This document shows, in pieces, positions 26,694 through 34,846 of a DNA stretch of 64,000 nt (positions are counted from its first letter, which is position 1; the number at the start of each line of letters is the position of its first letter). The DNA lies in NCBI GenBank assembly GCA_046726315.1, contig JBKPAG010000005.1:1-64000 (forward strand), written 5' to 3'. The DNA is from JACVRX01 sp046726315 (GTDB lineage: Bacteria; Actinomycetota; Actinomycetes; Jiangellales; Jiangellaceae). The position numbers and the translations under genes are program-made. The notes below the pieces were generated by a model. It saw nothing but the letters and a program-made list of their open reading frames with translations. It searched no databases and was not told the DNA's origin.

Positions 26694-27093
26694 CAACCAT
26701 GCCCACGGGTGTCTCCGACCGGAGATCCCTCCGAGGTGGGTGCATATGCCCTCATCTGCCGATGAGCGGAAGATCACTTGGTGCGGAACTATGCGGTTGA
26801 GTGCATCGCTTCTCGTTGTTGCGAACGTTGCCGAGGGGCCGCGCGGTGGGGCGCGGCGGAAGGCAAACGGCGGTTGTCGGTGGCATACAGCGCCGTCCGA
26901 CGCACGCCGTTTTGTCCTTCCCGCAAGAGGCACCTGTGCGACACAGCATCATCGGGCGGGTGTTACGGGAGGCCGACCACCGGGATCCGACGCTGGTCGC
27001 GGACGGCAGGATCACGTGCCGCAGCAGGTTCCTCTTGTGGGGAAGCGACGTGTCCCCCCTGCCCGGCTCGCGTCGATCCCCGCCGCTCCGCTC
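26694..27093. other. No gene supported
   Basis: A short frame near 26937-27096 (VRHSIIGRVLREADHRDPTLVADGRITCRSRF) looks faintly protein-like but has no recognisable family or RBS. Confidence 0.3.
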
Positions 27094-28539
27094 CTAGGGG
27101 AGCGTGCCCGACAAGACCTCCCCGAGCACCTCGACGCCGCGCAGGATCCGTTCCTCGTTGACGTTCCCGAAACCGAGAACCAGGGCCGGAGGCACGTCCG
27201 CCTCGCCTGCCCTCGGGGCATCGACCCGGTAGCGCGACAGGCCGTATACGCGGACGGCGCGGCGCAGTGCTGAGTGCACGACCTCGTCTTCCGCCACGCC
27301 CTCCGGCAGTTCGAGGAGTGCGTGGCATCCGGCCTCGAGACCGACGAGGCGCAGGCCCGGGGTGTGCTCGGTCACGGCGCTGGTCAAGGTGTCGCGGCGC
27401 TGGCGGTAGACCTCCCGCATCCGCCGTACGTGCCGGTCGTAGCGCCCCGACTCCATCAACGTGGCGAGGGCCAGTTGGTCGATGGCGGGGGCTCCGCGGC
27501 TGGTCAAGAGTTTCTCCCGGACCACCGGACCGACCAGGGCCGGCGGCACCAGCAGCCAGCCGAGGCGGATCCCGGGGGTCAGGGTCTTGCTCAGCGAGCC
27601 CAGGGCTAGGACCCGGTCGGGGGCGAGTCCCTGCAGGGAGCCCACGGGTTGGCGGTCATAGCGGAACTCGGCGTCGTAGTCGTCCTCCAGGATGGTTCCG
27701 TCGACTTCGGCTGCACATGCGACCAGGGCATGGCGCCGCTCGGGTGCCAGCACCACCCCGGTCGGGCACTGGTGCGCCGGGGTGACGACGACGGCTCGGG
27801 CGCCGGATCGATGGAGCGCGTCGACGTCGAGGCCGTCACCGCCGACGGGCACGGCAACCGGATGCATCCCCGCGCGCCGAACCAACTCGTCGTGCTCGCT
27901 GGGCCCGGGATCCTCGAGGCCGACCCGCTCGACGCCAGAGCGCGCGAGGGCGGCCAGGGCCAGCACGAGTCCTTGGCGGAAGCCGCTGACGATCACTGCG
28001 TGTTCCCCGTCGGCGGTGCCGGCGCGGACGCGGCGGTGGTAGGCCGCCACCACCTGCCGCAGTCTCAGGGCGCCGGCATCCCTTTCGTCGCCCATCACCG
28101 CGGTCGGCGCGGTGCGTCCGGCCTCGTGCAGGGCCCACAGCCAGTCGGGCAGTGGCGCGGACCTCAGGTCGGGCACGCCGTACTCGAAGTCGATCTCGAC
28201 CCGGTGCCTTGTGGTCGCGGACGGGCTGGTGGTTCCCGCAGGTCGTGACCGGGCGGCCGGCTCGGGCACCCCGGCGGCCACCCGCGTGCCCGAGCCTGCC
28301 GAACCGACCAGGTAGCCCTCGGCGATGAGTTGCTCGTAGCAGGCGACCACCATGCCCCGGGAGACCCGCAGCTCCTCGGAGAGTCGGCGCGAGGATGGCA
28401 GCCGCTCGCCCGCGCGCAGCCGGCCGCCGCGCACCGCCACGCGCAGCTGGTCCTGGAGCTGGTGTCCGAGGGGCGTTCCGTCGGCCCGGTCCAATGCGAG
28501 GAGCAGGGCCGGCCCCTCCCCCGACCAGGTGACACTCAT
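27094..28539 (-). CDS. MocR/PdxR-type GntR regulator with aminotransferase domain
   Basis: 481 residues. The N-terminal winged helix (GTPLGHQLQDQLRVAVRGGRLRAGERLPSSRRLSEELRVSRGMVVACYEQLIAEGYLV) is GntR-type. The rest is a fold-type I aminotransferase with VTPAHQCPTGVVL, ILEDDYDAEFRYDRQPVGSLQG and the PLP-lysine region ALGSLSKTLTPGIRLGW. MocR proteins sense PLP or amino-acid derivatives and often control a divergent gene. ATG 28539 follows GGAGGG. The divergent neighbour is an EamA exporter, with paired direct repeats between them. Confidence 0.9.
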   Translation of the reverse strand: MSVTWSGEGPALLLALDRADGTPLGHQLQDQLRVAVRGGRLRAGERLPSSRRLSEELRVSRGMVVACYEQLIAEGYLVGSAGSGTRVAAGVPEPAARSRPAGTTSPSATTRHRVEIDFEYGVPDLRSAPLPDWLWALHEAGRTAPTAVMGDERDAGALRLRQVVAAYHRRVRAGTADGEHAVIVSGFRQGLVLALAALARSGVERVGLEDPGPSEHDELVRRAGMHPVAVPVGGDGLDVDALHRSGARAVVVTPAHQCPTGVVLAPERRHALVACAAEVDGTILEDDYDAEFRYDRQPVGSLQGLAPDRVLALGSLSKTLTPGIRLGWLLVPPALVGPVVREKLLTSRGAPAIDQLALATLMESGRYDRHVRRMREVYRQRRDTLTSAVTEHTPGLRLVGLEAGCHALLELPEGVAEDEVVHSALRRAVRVYGLSRYRVDAPRAGEADVPPALVLGFGNVNEERILRGVEVLGEVLSGTLP

Positions 28540-28581
28540 CCGACCCTCCACCCGAAGTGGTCCGATGTGGCGAGGCCGAAT

Positions 28582-28600
28582 TGGACCTTCAGGGTGGACC
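28582..28600. promoter_or_regulatory. Direct repeat TGGACC x2, likely MocR operator
   Basis: TGGACC occurs at 28582-28587 and 28595-28600 (13-bp period) in the 83-bp gap between the divergent MocR and EamA genes; a further GTCC at 28602-28605 makes a partial inverted copy. Direct repeats in the shared promoter are the usual MocR/PdxR operator layout. The assignment is by position and pattern only. Confidence 0.4.
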
Positions 28601-28622
28601 GTGTCCGGCCCACGATGAACCC

Positions 28623-29471
28623 ATGAGCATCGGAATCGTCTTGGCCCTGGTGGCCGCGGTCGGCTACGGGGCAGCCGACTTCGTCGGTGGTCTCACCGCG
28701 CGCCGCGTCTCCCCGTGGGCCGTCGCCCTCGCTGGTCAGCTCGCGGGAGGGCTCGCGATGCTGGCGGTTGGCCTGTCCCTGCCAGGCCAGGCCCGTCCCG
28801 CCGACTTCGCGTGGGCGCTGATGGCCGGCCTGGGCAGCGCGGTCGGCACCGTCTTCTTGTACCGCGGCCTTGCGCGGGGCCGGATGGGCGTGGTCGCCCC
28901 CGTGTCCGGCGTTGGCGCCGCACTGGTGCCGGTGTTCGTTGGCGTCGCGCTGGGCGAACGCCTCGGCACGCTCACCTGGGTCGGCGTCCTGGTGGCGCTG
29001 CCCGGCATCTACTTCGTCTCGCGCGAGGTCGCGGACAGAACCGGACGGTCGTGGGGCGGGATCGCAGACGGAGCGCTGGCCGGCCTCGGGTTCGGTCTGT
29101 TGTTCGTGGCGCTCGCCCAGGTGCCGGAGTCGGCCGGCGTCTTGCCACTGGCCGCCAACCAGGGCGTGGGGGCGGTGTTCACCCTGATGGCCGCCGGGCT
29201 GTTGCGGCAGCCATGGGTCCCCCGGGATCGGACCGGGCGCCGCGCGGCCGGCTGGGGTGCCGTCGGCGGACTGCTCGGTACGGCGGGCACGGCAGCGTTC
29301 CTCTTGGCCAGCCACAGCGCCGATCTGGCCGTGACCGGCGTCCTGGCCTCGCTCTACCCGGCCGTGACCGTGCTTCTCGCCGCAACCGTGCTGCGCGAGC
29401 CGTTCCGGCTCAGCCAAGGCCTGGGACTGCTGGTCTGCGGCGCATCGGTCGGACTGGTGGCCATGGGCTGA
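28623..29471 (+). CDS. EamA/DMT-family transporter
   Basis: 282 residues, ten hydrophobic helices in two EamA halves: GIVLALVAAVGYGAADFVGGLTARR ... GSAVGTVFLYRGLARGRMGVVAPVSGVGAALVPVFVGVALGERL, and the second half ending VTGVLASLYPAVTVLLAATVLREPFRLSQGLGLLVCGASVGLV. Drug/metabolite superfamily members export amino acids or other small metabolites. ATG 28623 starts at the recognisable N-terminus (MSIGIVLALVAAVGYG). Likely controlled by the divergent MocR protein. Confidence 0.9.
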   Translation: MSIGIVLALVAAVGYGAADFVGGLTARRVSPWAVALAGQLAGGLAMLAVGLSLPGQARPADFAWALMAGLGSAVGTVFLYRGLARGRMGVVAPVSGVGAALVPVFVGVALGERLGTLTWVGVLVALPGIYFVSREVADRTGRSWGGIADGALAGLGFGLLFVALAQVPESAGVLPLAANQGVGAVFTLMAAGLLRQPWVPRDRTGRRAAGWGAVGGLLGTAGTAAFLLASHSADLAVTGVLASLYPAVTVLLAATVLREPFRLSQGLGLLVCGASVGLVAMG

Positions 29472-29591
29472 TCAGGCGCGCGATCGGGGAAACACCCGCC
29501 CATCTTCGCGCACCTTTGCCCCCGTCAATCGAGCAAAAGAGACCCTAGAACTCTCGCAGCATCGCGGTAGCCATACGAAAAGGAGTTCCAG

Positions 29592-30482
29592 ATGACAGAC
29601 ACGACACGACTAACCACAAGCGGAGGGTGCCCCATGCTGACGCAGGTCGCGGAAGGTGTGCTGGTCCACCAGAGCGAGTTACTCCAGAACAACGCCGTTG
29701 TCGTACAAGGCCGGGCCGGCGTGTTGCTCATCGACCCCGGGATACAAGGCTCCGAGATGGCCTGCCTCGCGAACGACCTTCGCGAGTTGGGCCAGCCCGT
29801 TATGGCAGGCTTCTCGACGCATCCTGATTGGGATCACGTGCTCTGGCACGCCGAGCTCGGGGAAGCGCCCCGTTACGGCACAGCCCGCTGCGCAGCTTAT
29901 ATGCGAGATCTGCTGTCGAACGCCGACTGGAAGGCCCGCGTCGCCGAGGGGTTACCGCCAGAAATCGCCGAGGAGATACCGCTGGACCTGTTCGGCCTCA
30001 TCACCGGTCTGCCCGCCGAAACCGCGCAGATTCCTTGGGATGGCCCTAAAGTCCGGATTATCGAGCATCCGGCGCATGCACCGGGCCATGCGGCGTTGTT
30101 CATCGAAGAACGCGGGGTTCTCGTCGCCGGCGACATGCTCTCTGATGTCTTGATTCCGATGCTCGACGACTTCAACAGCACCAATGACCCGATCGAGGAC
30201 TACCTCATTGGGCTGCGGCTGCTGGAGGGCGTGGCGGACGACGTTGATGTCCTCATCCCGGGTCACGGGTCCGTCGGCGGAGCTGATCAGGTACGCGCAC
30301 GGATCGAACAGGACCGCGCGTACGTGGAAGCCCTGCGTGACGGCGGTGGTCCCGACGACCCGCGGATCGGCCCATCGGCCAAGCCCGGCTGGGAGTGGGT
30401 AAGCGATGTGCACAACGGGCAAGCCCAGCACCTCGCCGAAAGAAACGAACGCGACGCGACGCCCGGCGAGCGATCCGCTTGA
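29592..30482 (+). CDS. Metallo-beta-lactamase-fold hydrolase
   Basis: 296 residues. The MBL fold is shown by LLIDPG, FSTHPDWDHVLWH (an HxxxDH zinc motif where HxHxDH is usual, with Pro-Asp before Trp), APGHAALFI with its His, LVAGDMLSD with its Asp and VLIPGHGSVG with the last His. The substrate is unknown. ATG 29592 has AAAAGGAG upstream; a second ATG at 29634 (MLTQVAEGV) is where homology begins and may be the true start. Confidence 0.85.
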   Translation: MTDTTRLTTSGGCPMLTQVAEGVLVHQSELLQNNAVVVQGRAGVLLIDPGIQGSEMACLANDLRELGQPVMAGFSTHPDWDHVLWHAELGEAPRYGTARCAAYMRDLLSNADWKARVAEGLPPEIAEEIPLDLFGLITGLPAETAQIPWDGPKVRIIEHPAHAPGHAALFIEERGVLVAGDMLSDVLIPMLDDFNSTNDPIEDYLIGLRLLEGVADDVDVLIPGHGSVGGADQVRARIEQDRAYVEALRDGGGPDDPRIGPSAKPGWEWVSDVHNGQAQHLAERNERDATPGERSA

Positions 30483-30779
30483 GGGCGCCTTGAGCAGAAC
30501 TTCCGGCGATAACAGGACCGAGCGCGTCGACAGTGAGCGGCTACGTCGAGCGGTGCGGGACCGCATACCTATACATCGATCTTGGCCACCCGATGTTTAC
30601 TGACATGCCGCCGACAGTGAAAGTGCGCAACTGCCGATGTGCGGATGCGCACTCATTGTCCCGGTGGCCGCGATCGATGCCGCGCTGGCTGCGTCCGCCG
30701 CTCCGCTTCGATGCAGATGCAGCCTGCCGGCTCTGCCGATGTCCGGATGTTCTAACGCGCTCGCATGACTGCGACGAGT
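30483..30779. other. No gene; possible cyclase-family scrap
   Basis: A short rightward stretch near 30560-30620 reads YLYIDLGHPMFTDMPPTVKV, which recalls the first strand of cyclase/kynurenine-formamidase-like proteins (DLSHP...DMP). Nothing else of such a gene follows. Confidence 0.25.
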
Positions 30780-30833
30780 GATCCTGAGGGCTAGCCGACC
30801 GAGGCGGTTTGGGCGAGCCGATGGTGGACGTTC
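30780..30833 (+). repeat. 54-bp exact copy of the oxidoreductase 3' end
   Basis: These 54 bases are identical to 31473-31526, which covers the last ~14 codons and stop of the leftward Gfo/Idh gene plus 11 bp beyond. Flanks differ on both sides. It is followed at once by a strong hairpin (30839-30884). A duplication left by recombination or an element insertion is the simplest reading. Confidence 0.85.
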
Positions 30834-30838
30834 GCGTC

Positions 30839-30884
30839 AGCGGGATCCCAGGATCGGCCAAAGCGCGGCCCCTGGGATCCCGCT
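30839..30884. terminator. Perfect 14-bp stem hairpin
   Basis: AGCGGGATCCCAGG (30839-30852) and CCTGGGATCCCGCT (30871-30884) are perfect inverted repeats around an 18-nt loop. It could end transcription of the MBL gene from the left, or of leftward transcripts, and may have come with the duplicated 54-bp segment. Confidence 0.65.
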
Positions 30885-31125
30885 TCTAACCCCCCGACGC
30901 CGCTGCCGCCCGTGCTCCACTGGACAGGACGATGGCGGTGAGGCCACCGACGGAACCGTCGATGCACTGGACGGGATCATCACGGCACTGCGCGCAGCGG
31001 GCTACGAATTTGTCATTCCAAAGAGCTGACCTGCACCACCGCTGGACGGTACGCCATGATTCATTGATCATTGACCTGGGTACATGATCACGGAATTCTG
31101 AGCAAGACGGATCGACCCACGCGAG

Positions 31126-31464
31126 GTGCTGGTGTCGAGCGGAGGCGCGGTCACCGGAGTGGTGCTCGGCATCCTCATGGCCCTTGCCATCGGAGGAGTC
31201 GAGGCCAGTACCGCCGATTTAAATAGCACCGCGACCGACACCCCCAGCGACCTCCCGACCGCCGTCGACGGAGGGATTGACAGCACCGAACTTGCAACCC
31301 GGGCAGCGCTTGACGATCTGCTGTCGACCGTCCTGGTCGGTGACGAGGTGATCCTCGACCGGTCGGCGGGAGCAGCGCCAGCTATGCGGCACGGTGTCCG
31401 TCGCGGGCAGGCCGGCCGGCCAGGGTGTCGCGGTCATGTGGGTACCTCGCAGTTGGCTAGATGA
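31126..31464 (+). CDS. Doubtful small exported or membrane protein
   Basis: A GTG-started frame of 112 codons with one hydrophobic segment near the start (GAVTGVVLGILMALAIGGVEA), then an acidic Ser/Thr/Asp-rich part (STADLNSTATDTPSDLPTAVDG) and a basic tail. No RBS, no family recognised, and the tail approaches the stop of the convergent oxidoreductase. It may be chance. Confidence 0.25.
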   Translation: MLVSSGGAVTGVVLGILMALAIGGVEASTADLNSTATDTPSDLPTAVDGGIDSTELATRAALDDLLSTVLVGDEVILDRSAGAAPAMRHGVRRGQAGRPGCRGHVGTSQLAR

Positions 31465-31472
31465 CCCTGACC

Positions 31473-31526
31473 GATCCTGAGGGCTAGCCGACCGAGGCGG
31501 TTTGGGCGAGCCGATGGTGGACGTTC
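31473..31526 (+). repeat. 54-bp repeat, parental copy in the oxidoreductase 3' end
   Basis: Identical to 30780-30833. Here it makes sense as coding DNA (end of the leftward Gfo/Idh gene), so this is probably the original. Confidence 0.85.
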
Positions 31527-32436
31527 AGGGTGAGTTCGAGCGCTGGCAGGGCGCTGGCGGGTTCGATGCGGTTGTCGGCGTGCCCGGCCAGGCAGGCGAG
31601 CACGTGGTCGATCATCGCCTGGTAGGGGCTGGTGTCGGCTAGGTCGATGGGCTGCTCGCCGTCGGCGGTGTGCTCGGTGAGGGTGGCCGGTCCTTGGCCG
31701 GTGAACCCGGCGCTGATGACGTATTCCAGTACTGCGCTGGTGAAGGTGGCGCGCCAGCCGCCGCGCATTCCGTAGGGCTGGGGCATCAGTGCGCTGCTGC
31801 TGATCTGGGCGACCGCGTCCGGGTAGCCGAGCAGGACCGTGGCGGCCGAGCCGCGGCCGGCCGGCCCGTCGAGGGCGGCGACCTGGACGGTTTCGGGTCG
31901 GCCGAGCAGGCTGGTTACCAGGTCGCAGTCGGCGTGCATCATGTCCAGCGCCAGGGTGGCCAGGGTGAGGTCGTACCCGGGCCAGAGCAGCGCGGTGCGG
32001 CCCTCGCTTTCGAACACCGTCAGCGGCCCGTAGCGCTGGTCGGCTACCGCGTCGCGCAGGTGCTGGTGGGCGGGGGTGAACCGGGAGAACATGTCCACGA
32101 ACGCCTGCCGGCCGGTGGCGTGCTGGACCTCGACGACCCGGCGCGCGTCGGCGAGGGTGCTGGCCAGCGGCAGCTCGATGAGCACGTCTCGGCCGGCCTG
32201 CATGGCGTGCACCGCGACGTCGGCGTGTAGCTGGGTGGGTAGGCATATGTCGACCAGGTCCACCGACCGGTCGGTGATCAGTGCGTCGAGGTCGGTGCTG
32301 GTGGCGAACCCGAACTGCTCGCTGATCTTCGTTAGCTTCTCCGGGGTTCGGCTGAGCACGACCACCTCGTCCAACGTTGCGCGTAGACCGCGGCGTGAGC
32401 CTGACCAAACCCTGTCCCCAACAATGCGACCTTCAT
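31484..32436 (-). pseudogene. Gfo/Idh/MocA oxidoreductase, frameshift near the N-terminus
   Basis: ATG 32436, behind AAGGAGG, begins MKVALLGTGFGQAHAAVYAQ with the NAD-binding GxGxxG. A frame change near 32376 is needed to continue as DEVVVLSRTPEKLTKISEQFGFATSTDLDALI and so on to the stop at 31484, ~315 residues joined. The rest is typical (DLVDICLPTQLHADVAVHAMQAGRDVLIE), but the family's EKP motif reads ELP, so the catalytic Lys is Leu. The unshifted frame lacks the dinucleotide site. Probably an inactive sugar/inositol-type dehydrogenase. Confidence 0.8.
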
Positions 32437-32757
32437 GATCATCGCCTCCTTCCGCGGTGGGCGACCTGCCCCGCGCCGACCATGCGGGGGCGAGGCGCCG
32501 ACCACCACGCTAGGCGGCGTCTAGGACAGTTCCCGTCTGCAGCAGGCCCATCACAACGATCGGTGCCGACAAGGAGTGTTCCTGCGACCGTGCCCGAGCC
32601 GAAGGCAAACCGGACCACGGGTCACGATGCACGCATCTGCCGCGATGAGGAAATCGGCGGTCGTGCTGACCTGGCGGGCTTACCCAGGCGCCTGCTCCTG
32701 CCCAGCAGCGTCCACGGTCGATGTCGGTTCGAAAGAGCAAGCTAAGGGTCTCGCCAG

Positions 32758-32829
32758 CGCCCCCGGCAGGATTCGAACCTGCGCTCCCGCCTCCGGAGGG
32801 CGGTGCTCTATCCCCTGAGCTACGGGGGC
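32758..32829 (-). tRNA. tRNA-Arg, anticodon CCG
   Basis: Reading leftward, the acceptor arms GCCCCCG and CGGGGGC pair. GCTC/GAGC form the D stem. The anticodon stem CCGCC/GGCGG encloses the loop CTCCGGA with anticodon CCG, and the T arm is GCAGG-TTCGAAT-CCTGC. CCA is not encoded. It marks the switch from the accessory left half to the core right half and is a plausible integration site for mobile elements. Confidence 0.95.
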
Positions 32830-32979
32830 TGGGGCAGGGCACGACGATACCAGCCGGGCCGCGGCTGGCCGTACCCTCGAATGTCCGGGTCCAATCAGGG
32901 ATGACCCCGAGGCTGATTGCGACGCAAATAGCCGACAATGGAAGTGGTCGGGCCAAGACCCGGCCGGAAGGTGATGACG

Positions 32980-33159
32980 ATGTCTGGAACAAAGTACCTG
33001 CTCGGATACGCCGCCCTGGCAATCGTTGCGTGGATTCTGCTACCCAACTGGATCGCGCTGCTGCTGATCGTCGGCGGGCCGGTCGCGGCCTACCTGATGC
33101 TCGACCCGTCGCAGCGGCGTCGGCTCAAGCGGGCCGGCCGCGGGGAGCTCGGCCGCTGA
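32980..33159 (+). CDS. Small two-helix membrane protein upstream of argS
   Basis: 59 residues: MSGTKYLLGYAALAIVAWILLPNWIALLLIVGGPVAAYLMLDPSQRRRLKRAGRGELGR. Two hydrophobic helices are followed by a basic tail. Of the clustered ATGs (32974, 32980), 32980 has the better spacing to GGAAGG. It lies 28 bp before argS. Function unknown. Confidence 0.6.
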   Translation: MSGTKYLLGYAALAIVAWILLPNWIALLLIVGGPVAAYLMLDPSQRRRLKRAGRGELGR

Positions 33160-33187
33160 GCCCGAGCCGCGTGGCTACGCTTGGCGG

Positions 33188-34846
33188 GTGACCCCTGAAG
33201 AACTGTCCGCCGCGGTCCGCGAGGTGCTCACGGACGCCCTCAACGTCGGCGAAATAACGCTTCCCGACGGCGTGCCGGCGGAGGTCACTGTCGAACGGCC
33301 GCGCAACCGCGAACATGGCGACTACGCGACGAACGTCGCGCTCCAACTGGCCAAGAGGGCCGGAACCGATTCCCGGTCCCTCGCCGAGCTGCTCGCTGCC
33401 CGGCTGCGTAAGGCCGACGGCGTCGAGAGCGTCGATGTTGCCGGGCCGGGGTTTCTCAACATGACGGTCTCCGCCGCCGCCCAGGGCGAGCTGGCCCGCA
33501 CCATCGTCGATACCGGGAACCGATTTGGGCACGGGGACCTGATGACCGGTGAGCGGGTCAACCTGGAGTTCGTCTCGGCCAACCCGACCGGCCCTATTCA
33601 CCTGGGCGGCACCCGCTGGGCGGCGGTCGGTGACGCACTGGGCCGGATCTTCAGCGCATGCGGGGCGGACGTCACCCGGGAGTACTACTTCAACGACCAC
33701 GGCGCGCAGATCGACCAGTACGCCCGGTCGTTGCTCGCGGCCGCACGGGGCGATCGGGCACCTGACGACGGTTACGGCGGCGAGTACATCAGCGATATCG
33801 CCGCACAGATCGTCGAGCAGCACCCAGACGTCCTGGGCCTTTCCGAACCCGAAGCTCGGGAGGTGTTCCGGCGGGAGGGCGTCGAGGTGATGTTCGCCGA
33901 GATCAGGAAGTCTCTGCACGAGTTCGGAGTCGACTTCGACGTCTACTTCCACGAGGACTCGCTACACCAGACCGGTGCCGTGGAGCACGCCGTCGACCGG
34001 CTGCGTGAGCTCGGGCACATATACGAGAAGGACGGCGCACTCTGGCTGCGGTCCACCTCGTTCGGCGACGACAAGGACCGCCCGGTCATCCGCAGCAACG
34101 GTCGGCCGGCCTATATCTCCGGCGACCTTGCGTACTACCTGAACAAGCGCGAACGCGGATTCGACCGAATCGTGATCATGCTAGGGGCGGACCACCACGG
34201 CTATGTCGGCCGGATGATGGCCATGTGCCGGGCATTCGGCGACGAACCCGGGCGCAATCTGGAGATTCTCATCGGGCAGATGGTGAACCTCGTGCGCGAG
34301 AGTAAGCCAGTGAGAATGAGCAAGCGCGCGGGCACGATCATCACGCTCGAGGACCTTGTGGACGCCATCGGTGTCGACGCCGCGCGGTACGCACTCGCGC
34401 GGTATTCAACCGACTCCACGATCGACCTCGACCTGGACCTGTGGGCCCGCCAGACCAACGACAACCCGGTCTATTACGTGCAGTACGCCCACGCCCGGCT
34501 GTCGTCGATCCTGCGCAATGCCGACGAGCTCGGCGTCGAACGCGGCGACCTCCTTCCCGGGCTGCTCGATCACGAACGAGAGTCGGCCCTCCTCGGTGCT
34601 CTCGGCGAGTTTCCCCGCGTGGTCGCAACGGCTGCCGAGCTCCGTGAGCCACACCGGGTTGCGCGGTACCTCGAGGATCTCGCTGCGACGTTTCACAAGT
34701 TCTACGACGACTGCCGCGTGCTGCCGATCGGTGATGAAGAGACGACCGGCCTGCATCGAGCCCGGCTCTGGTTGGTGGAAGCGACGCGAGTCGTCGTTGC
34801 GAATGGGCTCGGTCTGCTTGGTGTGTCGGCGCCGGAGCGGATGTGA
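33188..34846 (+). CDS. argS: Arginyl-tRNA synthetase
   Basis: 552 residues, full length. It charges tRNA-Arg with arginine at the expense of ATP in the cytoplasm. Seen: the N-terminal Add-1 domain (VERPRNREHGDYATNVALQLAKRAG); the class I signature NPTGPIHLGGTRWAAVGDALGR; YYFNDHGAQIDQ; YISGDLAYYLNKRERGFDRIVIMLGADHHGYVGRM; the KMSKS-equivalent VRMSKRAGTI; and the C-terminal DALR-type anticodon domain with YVQYAHARLSSILRN. GTG 33188 follows directly on the small membrane gene. Its last bases overlap the lysA start (GTGA), so the two are translationally coupled. It sits next to a tRNA-Arg gene. Confidence 0.97.
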   Translation: MTPEELSAAVREVLTDALNVGEITLPDGVPAEVTVERPRNREHGDYATNVALQLAKRAGTDSRSLAELLAARLRKADGVESVDVAGPGFLNMTVSAAAQGELARTIVDTGNRFGHGDLMTGERVNLEFVSANPTGPIHLGGTRWAAVGDALGRIFSACGADVTREYYFNDHGAQIDQYARSLLAAARGDRAPDDGYGGEYISDIAAQIVEQHPDVLGLSEPEAREVFRREGVEVMFAEIRKSLHEFGVDFDVYFHEDSLHQTGAVEHAVDRLRELGHIYEKDGALWLRSTSFGDDKDRPVIRSNGRPAYISGDLAYYLNKRERGFDRIVIMLGADHHGYVGRMMAMCRAFGDEPGRNLEILIGQMVNLVRESKPVRMSKRAGTIITLEDLVDAIGVDAARYALARYSTDSTIDLDLDLWARQTNDNPVYYVQYAHARLSSILRNADELGVERGDLLPGLLDHERESALLGALGEFPRVVATAAELREPHRVARYLEDLAATFHKFYDDCRVLPIGDEETTGLHRARLWLVEATRVVVANGLGLLGVSAPERM

